NCBI GenBank assembly: GCA_024500155.1
Contig: CM044873.1
Coordinates: 5,151,001-5,215,000 of the forward strand
Origin: Chenopodium formosanum
Lineage: Eukaryota > Streptophyta > Magnoliopsida > Caryophyllales > Amaranthaceae
Direction of reading: 5' to 3'
Length of the DNA stretch: 64,000 nucleotides
Shown here: positions 55,559-64,000 of the stretch, one piece after another
How positions within the stretch are numbered: the stretch's first letter is position 1
Layout: each line of letters starts with the position of its first letter
Notes under the pieces: generated by a model
Databases searched by the model: none
The model's input: the letters and a program-made list of their open reading frames with translations, nothing else
Told to the model about the DNA's origin: nothing
Position numbers and translations under genes: made by a program

Positions 55559-57313
55559 TCAGTATTTGTTTAAGTCATAAAATAAACCTGGATCATAATC
55601 ACACAATTCATCTTCTTCAAGACCTATCTCAACACAAGGAGAATATCCCACTTCACTCATTTGATCCACCAGTTCATGGATTACTTCATATATATTTTCT
55701 CGAAGACTATGTGACATGTCTTTGGCAACGAACTCATGCCTGATATTCTTTACTTCAATCCAACTTAAACCCGCGTCTTTTCTCAATCCTTTCTCACCCA
55801 TAAGCCTTCTCACATGACGAGAATCATCCCATCTTTTACCTGCTGCATAAACGTTTGACAGCATCACATATCTAGCAGCATTACTTGGCTCCAACTTAAA
55901 TAGCATTTCTGCAGCCTTATGAGCAAGACTCGTATTTCCATGGACCCGGCAAGAACCTAAGAGCGCACCCCACATTCCAACATGATCAGAAACAGCAGGA
56001 GCTTTCTCAATAAGCTCTACTGCATCATTAAGTCTGTTCTTTCTTCCAAGCAAATCAATCATGATAGCATAGTGTTCTGGTCTTGGCTTCAAACCATACT
56101 TTGTCATTAAGTCAAGAATTCTGATGCCTTCATCAACTAGACCTGTGTGGCAGCAAGCAGATAACACTCCAAGAAATGTGACTTCATTAGGCTTTACTTT
56201 TGCTACAATCATCCTTTCAAACATTTCAAGCGATTCTTCATTATGTCCATTATAAGCCAACCCATTTATAATGGAGTTCCAAGAAACATCATTCTTTTCC
56301 GGCATCCTCTCAAAAACCAGCCTTGCTGATCTCATGTTTCCACACTTGCAATACATGTTAATCAAAGCGTTACAAATAAACGAATTCATCAAAGGAACTC
56401 TGGTGTTTGATCTAAGGATTCGACAATGAAGTTGTTTCCCTTTTTCTGTAAGTGCTAAATCAGCACAAGCACCTAACACAGCAACATATGTAAAGGCGCT
56501 AGGTGGAACCTCATCTTTCTGCATCTGATCAAAGAGATCAAGAGCTTCAATTCCTCCTCCACTTTGAGAAAAACCCGTGATCAATGCAGTCCAAGATACT
56601 GAATTCTTCACAGGCATTTGCTTAAAAACCAGGCAAGCATCTTCCATCCTAGACGCTCTGGCATAGGCAGCAACCATCGAAGTCCATGACACAATATCTC
56701 GTTCAGGCATTCGAGCAAATATCGAGTGAGATAAATCAGGATGACCACATTTACCATAACCATCAATCAAAGAATTACATATGATAACATCATACTCTAA
56801 TCCAAGCACAACTGCCACACTATGAAGTTGTTGCAGCATATTTTTCAAACCCAAAACAGCACAACTACTAACAGCACTGACAATTGTATACTCATCCAAG
56901 AACAACCCAATCCCACTACACACACTTTGCATCTTCTTGAAAAAACACAAAGACTCACTATAAAACCCATAATGGGCTAACCCAGAAACCACAGAGTTGT
57001 AACTGACAATATCTGGTTCAGGCATTTTATCAAGCAGTTGGTGTGCATGATCAAAAAGACCATTTTTGGAATACCCAGATATAATTGTGTTCCAAGAAAA
57101 ACTATTCTTCTCAGGGAGATCATCAAAAGCTTTCTGGGCACTTTCAATGGAGTTGCATTTGGAATATAACTCGACAAGGCGGTTCGAGATAAAAGAGTTG
57201 AGAATGAAGGATGTTTTTATGAAGTGAGAGTGAAGAATTCTGCCAAATTGCAGGTCTTTGGTTGCAATGCAGTGAGTTAAGAATGATGCACATTGTTTAG
57301 GAGTGTTCAACAT
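55559..57313 (-). CDS. PLS-class PPR protein with E domains (organelle RNA editing type)
   Basis: A single exon of 584 residues, ATG at 57313-57311. Alternating long and short repeats occur (KNSFSWNTIISGYSKNG, DIVSYNSVVSGLAHYG, DIVSWTSMVAAYARAS, NDVSWNSIINGLAYNG). The E motif region follows (MWGALLGSCRVHGNTSLAHK, then YVMLSNVYAAGKRWDD), and E+-like sequence (KGLRKDAGLSWIEVKN, HSLRENIYEVIHELVDQM). There is no DYW deaminase. Proteins of this build select C-to-U editing sites in plastid or mitochondrial RNA and borrow a deaminase from a partner. The site cannot be told here. The N terminus is a plausible but short targeting region. The frame is intact and intronless, as is usual for this class. 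Confidence 0.92.
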   Translation of the reverse strand: MLNTPKQCASFLTHCIATKDLQFGRILHSHFIKTSFILNSFISNRLVELYSKCNSIESAQKAFDDLPEKNSFSWNTIISGYSKNGLFDHAHQLLDKMPEPDIVSYNSVVSGLAHYGFYSESLCFFKKMQSVCSGIGLFLDEYTIVSAVSSCAVLGLKNMLQQLHSVAVVLGLEYDVIICNSLIDGYGKCGHPDLSHSIFARMPERDIVSWTSMVAAYARASRMEDACLVFKQMPVKNSVSWTALITGFSQSGGGIEALDLFDQMQKDEVPPSAFTYVAVLGACADLALTEKGKQLHCRILRSNTRVPLMNSFICNALINMYCKCGNMRSARLVFERMPEKNDVSWNSIINGLAYNGHNEESLEMFERMIVAKVKPNEVTFLGVLSACCHTGLVDEGIRILDLMTKYGLKPRPEHYAIMIDLLGRKNRLNDAVELIEKAPAVSDHVGMWGALLGSCRVHGNTSLAHKAAEMLFKLEPSNAARYVMLSNVYAAGKRWDDSRHVRRLMGEKGLRKDAGLSWIEVKNIRHEFVAKDMSHSLRENIYEVIHELVDQMSEVGYSPCVEIGLEEDELCDYDPGLFYDLNKY

Positions 57314-58305
57314 GTATAGTGAAAATAGTGAAATTAAGCTATTTGGTTAATTTGGGTCATAAATTAAGCCTATGTTTCTAGATAAAACACAGTAGAGTTT
57401 GGTGGTTGGATTTTGTTTTGGTGTTTGCAATTGTTGATCAATTTAGAGTTTCTCATTATTCTTTGCTACTATACATGTCTAATAGTCTAATTGTTAACGA
57501 GTGTATTACACCACCAAGTGTTTAGATCAACTGGCGAAGGGTATATTATCCCTTTGTAATTAGAGGCTTGGCAAGTGTAGGGAATGTCTTAAATGCAAAA
57601 TGACTCCAAAAGCTACTCCCTCCAATCCTCCATACACAACTTTGATCATTGTAAAAAGATGTAGTAATAAAAATAGAAAAAAGTTTTATTATAACTACAT
57701 TTGAGCTTTATATAGTTATATGTTATTGATTAAAATTATGTGATTAACAATTGCAGATGAATAGTGTAAAGTTAACATGTGATTTATTAGAAGCAAAAGA
57801 ACTTTTCTTAGTCAACTAAATTTTTAAGTGTAAAAAGGGTAAATAATTTTGTATAAGTAACATCATATCTATTGATCATAGGATCCTCTGCCAATTTGAA
57901 AGGAGATATAGGATCTTCAATATAATAACATATGAACGACTTAAAAAACATGATTTTGATATATAAATAGCATAGTTGCATTAATAAGTTAATCCTATTC
58001 AGTGATCATTGGATATATTTGATAAATCAAACTGTCATAGTTACAAGATTAACAAACAAAATTTCATTAGCCTAGTAATAGAAGCATAGTTTATTTTCAA
58101 AAGATTGCACTTCAGATGCCTGCTGAGATACCATGAAGGAAACCAAAACAAAACTCGGAACAGCTTAATCATCTGTTGCCTCACAAAGTCACAATTTAGC
58201 AGGAATTTTGGACAACTCCACAGATCACAATACATATACTCCAGTAGTTGAAGGCTAAAGAGGTCTACAATATGACTCAAATCTATGGTCATCCTTATAT
58301 GCCAA
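57314..58305. other. Intergenic region
   Basis: This holds the promoter of the second PPR gene on the left and the 3' flank of mL46 on the right. CTACTCCCTCCAATCC near 57615 resembles one end of a Stowaway MITE, but I saw no matching opposite end. Confidence 0.4.
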
Positions 58306-61300
58306 TTAACTAATAATCATCTGCTTCAAATACTCAGCTTGGTCGGGGAAATACTCCAATAGTTCATCCTTGGTCACCCAAACATAATCATCACATCCAC
58401 CAATGTTAATCTTGTTCGCTGAAATTACTTGTGATTTGAAGAAGAATCTCTGCTATAAAAAAATTATTCAGGATAAGATATTTCATTTGTGTTTCAGGCA
58501 TGAGAATAGAACAGATGCAAGTTTATTTGTGTAGCACATAGACACACACCTTCAATGGATCTGCTTTGTCAGCTGCCTGTACAGCCATATGGCCCATGGG
58601 TGCATTTCCGACAAAATATGTGTGTGTAAGGTCACCGAGAACGGATTGTAGAGCAGACTCTGCACACTGAAATGGGCAGTGGACTATGAGAAAAGAAGAA
58701 GAAAAAAAAAGGGATACCACTTTCTAAGATTACCAACCTTCCGCAACGTCTCTTCATTATCATAGACCTTTTCTGGAAAATGCCAAACAGGCTTCCCATC
58801 AGAAGAGCCATAAGAAGTTCCATGAAGGAGAAGATAGAGCCTCCGATCAAGAGCTCTTTGCAATGACCTAAAAGGACAAAAAGGAAATGGTATAATGTTT
58901 ATCATACATAAACATATATCAAGGATTCCAGACCCACAATAACAATTCACAGAAATACATCCCCACTCTTTCAAACAGGAAGATAAAGGTCGTATATGAA
59001 GCTCTTTGAAGCAAGAAGTTGCACACACAAAAGATTTTTTTTTAAAAAAAAAAAAAAAAGCTATGGGAAAAGAAGTTTTGGGCTAAGCAGGTAAAAACTG
59101 ACAGCATACTCTGAAATCATGTGAATGAAGCAGCTAAAGCAAATAACGACAAGTGATTTACATAAATCAAGAATAGAGGACAACGGCAAAAATACTATAA
59201 GATGGTGAGTCAGTCTTTTGTAATCAGTTAATTATAGGATATCATGTGACTGATCAATATTTCAAACAAGAGAGCAATATTCAGAAAGATGAGTAATCAA
59301 GTAAAATTTATGCATCAAATTGCAACAAAGACATAAAACCTACAAAGAGGCTCTTGCTCATGACAGGATGGGGGTGGGGGTCGGCTGTATGTAGCCAGCA
59401 CCTGCAATTACAAAATAACTAAACCAAAATCACCCTTGATCCAAAGTACTGTTCTGCCAGCCTATCTGATTGGATCTTATGTATTAATAACACAAAAATG
59501 CTATGTATAAAGGAAACACCTTCTAATACCTTTTATCATTTGCTTTGTCAGCTTCAGTGATCCGTGAAGCTGGTTTGTAGTCAATTTGATAATCACCCTT
59601 TCCTCTGCCAGAAAATGCAAACAAAAAGAATCAACATAAGTAGGCAATAGATTTATGGACAATGCACGAGTTGACACCACGAAGAACAAGAAAAGAACTT
59701 ACTGAAGAGGCATATATTATAACACCTAACCTAAATTTGTAATTAGTTAGTCACAGACTTAAATGTTCTTAGCTTAGGTCATTCACAACTTTTACAAGCC
59801 ACAATTCTACTCATTTGGAGCTAGATTACAGAGTTAGGCAAACAAACGAATTATTTACATCAATCTGATCTCTAGTGGGTTAGATTGTAATTCACTTTCA
59901 TCAGTTTCGCAACACCTATAGCACATTAAGACAGAACAAAAGTAAACCAGTTTGTAAATAGAATCACCAATATGACAAGCCATCTAGGCACAATAATTCA
60001 CCTACACAGAGAGTGTAAACTAATTATCATGCCAGATAAGTTGTTAACATTATAATAGACATATATGTAGATTATGTTTCCAAACCATTTTTTGTAGCAT
60101 GCAACAAATATTAGATTCCACCAAATATGGTAATTGTGATGAAACAGAAGGAGGAACTCATAAACTGTAACAACATGATATACGGATAATAGTTTCCATC
60201 AACTCTAAATTGCAACAATTAGTCTCCATATTATCCTATGAGACATATATCCAATTTCATGACTTTAACCTAGATGAGGGAGAGATCGGACAAGATTATA
60301 AAACCAAGCAATTACCGAGCTTCGTATTTCTTATAGAATTCATCAGGGTATACCCGTCGATATTGCTGCTTCCATCGAAACCTATACATAATCAAAGAAA
60401 ACTTCACTTAAGGAGGTACAGAATAACTTATCTATATAGAATACAGAAGAAATTACTACAATACAGTATATGCAGAAATTATTACTTTAATAGCATAATT
60501 TTCTGAAAAATCTTGCATCATTTGATCATAATTACGGAGTATTAAATTTCACTCATTCACAGATGGGAGATCTCAAAAAATGCAGCGAGTTGCATGACTA
60601 TTATCCATGTATAAAAAATTGAGCCACTGAGGAAATTCATGATGTTAGAACTTGAAATGAAGCTTCTACAGTTCTACCAATCCCCCTTCCTTTCTTCTTT
60701 CCCGAGAACACTCTATAAGGTTTAGTACCATCCTAGAAATACCATATTTTTCTTGTCCATTATCTTCCATACCAATCATATGCCTAAATCCCAATGGCTA
60801 CTAGCGTTGGACACGTTTCAAGTGTCAAAACCAGCTATTTTCTTGTCCAAAATAAAGTGCCAAGTGACCATACCCATGAGGCCATGCACGCTGTTAAGTA
60901 TCTAACACGACTGCATACGCGAAGATACACGATAAAACAAAGAGTCTTAATACAATTGCCAGATTGTATATTTATCCTAACCCAATGCCAATGTAACAGT
61001 GACCTAGGCAATCATCCAAAATTCAAGCAAACATGATACATATCAGTTTCCGCTTTGAAGCAATTCAAATGCCTACTATGTATATACTATTTAGAAGTGT
61101 TCAAACTAATAGTCAATCTCGCTGACAATTATAAATTAGACTTGTAGAGCTACGGACTATTAATCTATTATTAACCATAGCTGTTTCAACCCATCCTCAT
61201 TCTTGGTAGACTAGAACCATCTTCTAAAGCTTCAAATAAAAAGACTAACTTCCACAAGTTCAATCCATTAAAGTTAACTCCAGTATGACTAACTTCTACT

Positions 61301-62030
61301 CTTGTATTCCACTCTCTCAAAACTTCCAACACTAATATTCTTCTGAGCAAAAGAAAATGACATTACTTTTGACGCACCAATAGGTAAAGTGACTCATAGT
61401 AGTTTCTTTACCACTTCTTCTGATCTCAAGGCAAAAATCTCCCCTAAAATGCACCCAATTCAACTTATACTAAAGTGTATAAACTCGTACTCAGAAGTCC
61501 AATTTTGTTCTTTCACATACATTCAACCTTACAAATATCAGCAATTCATCAAATTACTTATTCAATCACCAAGCAAAAAGGCAATAACCCCTAAAAATGC
61601 ACCCAATAAATCTTTCTTTCTTTCGAAAATGTATTTCAGAAATCACAATCGTAACTCCAAACTTTTACTTCGTACTTTCACATTCGTTCTAGCATATACA
61701 TTTAAGCAATTCATCAAATTCATCATTCAATCACCAAAAATCAAGTACCAATTTTTTCAATCCCAACCTCATTGATCCCGAAATCAAACAAACAATGAAA
61801 AACAAAAAACATTTTCACTTCAACAAATTGAAAATCGAAAAAAAGGTAGAAAAAATTAGGGCTTACGAGAATTCCTGAAAAGCGTAAATAACAGGGTCGA
61901 TTTTGGGGATGACAACAGGAAGCCTCTCAAAGAGCACAGAAGCGACGATCTTATCAGTGTTAGTACTACTAGTGGTGGTGCTGAAGCTTCGAAGTGAGTG
62001 CATCAATGGCGTCGTACATCTTCTCTGCAT
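58306..62030 (-). CDS. MRPL46: Mitochondrial large-subunit ribosomal protein mL46
   Basis: Exons on the minus strand: 61867-62030, 60316-60381, 59530-59604, 58738-58867, 58550-58666 and 58306-58452. They total 699 nt, 232 residues, in phase throughout. The N terminus MQRRCTTPLMHSLRSFSTTT is a typical mitochondrial presequence. KIVASVLFERLPVVIPKIDP and FRWKQQYRRVYPDEFYKKYE begin the mature protein. The NUDIX-like fold follows with ALDRRLYLLLHGTSY, ESALQSVLGDLTHTYFVGNA and NIGGCDDYVWVTKDELLEYF. mL46 is a structural protein of the mitoribosome large subunit and is not known to act as a NUDIX hydrolase. Length fits the family. Confidence 0.93.
61441..61733. repeat. Imperfect tandem duplication in mL46 intron 1
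   Basis: Two units of about 150 bp are seen. Both start CCCCTAAAA.TGCACCCAAT and end AGCAATTCATCAAATT...ATTCAATCACC (61441-61570 and 61588-61733). The middles differ. Intron 1 runs 60382-61866 and holds no coding sequence. Confidence 0.65.
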
Positions 62031-62837
62031 TTTTTTTGTTGAGATTTATCAGATAAACCCTAACAAAGTTAAGCCTTTCTTACAAAAATGGCGTTTGACC
62101 CAAAATTAAGTGATTGGGTTCTTTCCTACTCTACGAGTCTACGGTTAGTTACTAATTGGCAACTTAGGTTCTTAGCCCAACCCAATCAAACTAATCACTA
62201 ACCACTTTTTTTTTTCCTTCTTTTTATTATTTTATTTATTTATTTATTTATCTTTTTTTTTTAAAAAAAAAAAGAAATCACTAAGACACTAACCACTTTG
62301 TCTTTACTAGAAAAAATCACGATAAAATAACCAGTTTTGAGGTCGAGCAATTTAACGGAAGGTGTTGTTATGAAAGGTTATTATTGTTCAATCGGTCAAT
62401 CTCAATAATAAATCATGGTTTGTAGATATCTAGACTAGATAGATAGATAGATGAGTAATGGACTAATGGTGTAAAACACTATAATTTGCATGAAAAAGTT
62501 GAATATAGCCCATAGAAAATCTAAGCATGTCAACTGTCAAGTGTCTGTTTGTTGGCTATGACGATAAACAATTTTTATTGTACATGTGCATGATATAAAC
62601 ATAATAATTTTTCTTATTTATTTATTTGAAATTATTATGATTTATGGCTCATGATATAAACACTAATCACCAATGTCATGAATTATTTTAATTTCAATTT
62701 GATGTACATGAATATTTCTTTAATTTTACTTTAGTGGAATTGTGGCTGATCAATGATTATTTTTTGGTTGATTAAAAAGTATTCACAATCACTATAAACT
62801 CCTTAAACAGAGAATTAAAAAAAAAAAAATAAATAAA

Positions 62838-62868
<31 letters not shown>

Positions 62869-63687
62869 ACTGGTATTTGTATTTGTATTTATAGACTTAT
62901 AGTGCTTCTTAGTCATGTTACTCTTACTTTGTAACTATGTTAGGATATAGACCATAACCATATAGTATTAGAAAATAAAAAATTGTCACACCCGTGACTC
63001 CATAATGCTAGAGATTGGGATTATAATAATTGCAAACAAATTACAAATGTATACAGTATTATTAAAATCACAAAACAACAACCAAAACTAAATAAACTAC
63101 AAATAAATAATGCCAATGCCAAACTTTAGCTTAGCATGTGAACTATACAATTTTCCATTGCCAACCTCCAATTTCATTTCAAGACGCAAATAAGAAACAA
63201 CTGCTACTTTTAACAGAGCACGTGAATCCAATATATCAGTCACAAGAGCATAGTAGAACACCACTCACTGTTTTCAGTTATACCCCAGGCTCCAGCCAAA
63301 ACATATTAAACACCCCATTATTCGAGAATGCTATACCGTCTTGTGTGCATCGGGTGTACAATATATTTTTAGTAACTATGATTAGAGCTAGATTTTTTAT
63401 GTTTAAAACTGAATGTGTTTTGAATATACGTGTATATATTGGTGTTACCTTGTTACTCCGTATATGAATATTATTAAAATCCGACTTTAAAAACAGGATG
63501 TACAATAAAGAATGTGTTACGTCGATTTTGTGTGAAATAACAACCAACATATTCAACTCCGCCACTTCCAGCTATAAAACTTCAGAAACATAGATTAGAA
63601 AAATACAGAAGAATCTATAAAGACACACACAGACAGAGAGAAAGAGAGCGAGAGAGTACCTAATATTCTTCTAGAGACTAGAGCTCA
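62031..63687. promoter_or_regulatory. Divergent intergenic region between mL46 and the ABCG gene
   Basis: This holds the promoters of both genes. Low-complexity DNA includes a (TAGA)n run near 62435-62452 and an A-rich tract at 62817-62865. A GA-rich leader (63630-63655) precedes the ABCG start. No genes seen. Confidence 0.5.
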
Positions 63688-64000
63688 ATGAAGAAACAAG
63701 GGTGTGAGATTGAAGCAGTAGGCATAACTTACAAAATCTACAGCCATAACAATGAAAACCCATTCAGCATCTTCAAGAGAGAGACTGATCAACAAGGTCA
63801 TCAAACAACATCATCTTCTGGCGTTAGAACAGTCCTAAACCAGGTGAGCTGCAGAGCAAAGCCATGGGAAATCCTCGCTATCGTGGGGCCGAGTGGTGCA
63901 GGGAAATCTTCATTGCTTGAGATACTAGCAGGGAAGCTCACCCCACAAGCTGGTTCAATTCTCATTAATGGCAATGCCATTGAAACAGCCAACTTTAACA
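63688..64000 (+). CDS. ABCG5: ABCG-family half-transporter, ABCG5-like (5' part)
   Basis: An open frame from ATG 63688 to the end of the window (104 codons seen). It starts MKKQGCEIEAVGITYKIY and continues VSCRAKPWEILAIVGPSGAG with the Walker A motif GPSGAGKSS, then LLEILAGKLTPQAGSILING. The order, nucleotide-binding domain first, is the reverse half-size ABCG layout. The N-terminal sequence is close to what I recall of Arabidopsis ABCG5, a plasma-membrane exporter linked to cuticle formation. The Q-loop, signature and membrane domain lie beyond the window. Confidence 0.85.
   Translation, partial: MKKQGCEIEAVGITYKIYSHNNENPFSIFKRETDQQGHQTTSSSGVRTVLNQVSCRAKPWEILAIVGPSGAGKSSLLEILAGKLTPQAGSILINGNAIETANFN

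Noticed and set aside
57610..57660. Possible Stowaway MITE end (CTCCCTCC)
   Set aside because: No inverted partner was found nearby, so the element cannot be bounded.
61389..61775. 128-codon plus-strand frame
   Set aside because: It lies inside intron 1 of mL46 over an imperfect tandem repeat and has low-complexity composition.

Overview
This is plant nuclear DNA. It has spliced genes with GT-AG introns, chloroplast- and mitochondrion-related genes, two pentatricopeptide (PPR) genes and a heavy load of plant transposable elements. The gene set (FTSHI4, an O-fucosyltransferase, an ABCG half-transporter, mL46) and the AT-rich intergenic DNA indicate a eudicot. I cannot name the species from the sequence alone.

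Layout. 1-2536 (+): 3' end of FTSHI4, a plastid pseudo-FtsH. 4803-7333 (-): P-class PPR gene, probably with two small 5' exons. 8094-19587: a three-layer transposon nest, with a Helitron split by a Tourist-like MITE, which is itself split by an LTR retrotransposon whose two 786-bp LTRs look identical. 20645-21262 (+): a divergent PNO1/DIM2-like KH protein, followed by broken pieces of other genes. 22207-24447 (-): a His-rich basic plant protein of unknown function. 25338-37007: a complete Ty3/gypsy element of the Tat type. It has gag-pol on +, a spliced antisense gene on -, an 80-bp tandem repeat and a CAACC target duplication, and it sits in what looks like the 5' leader of the His-rich gene. 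38148-43051 (-): O-fucosyltransferase family gene, 11 exons. 43197 to about 48262 (-): a defective LINE that has lost its reverse transcriptase core. 48927-54418 (+): a PAXX/XRCC4-fold-like gene, 7 exons, with one in-frame stop. 55559-57313 (-): PLS-class PPR gene, E type. 58306-62030 (-): mitochondrial ribosomal protein mL46, 6 exons. 63688 to the end (+): start of an ABCG5-like transporter.

The genes do not form a pathway; this is ordinary gene-island DNA between transposons. The exon structures given for FTSHI4, the O-fucosyltransferase, the PAXX-like gene, mL46 and the retroelement antisense gene were worked out by hand from splice signals and frame. In every case the phases agree and, for the four genes whose coding region is complete here, the total length is a multiple of three.

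The most notable items are the nested transposons with identical LTRs around a dead interior, the spliced antisense gene and palindrome-cored minisatellite of the Tat element, the LINE fusion across a deleted reverse transcriptase, the in-frame stop in the PAXX-like gene, and gene fragments copied between distant parts of the window. I saw no CRISPR array, rRNA or tRNA gene.
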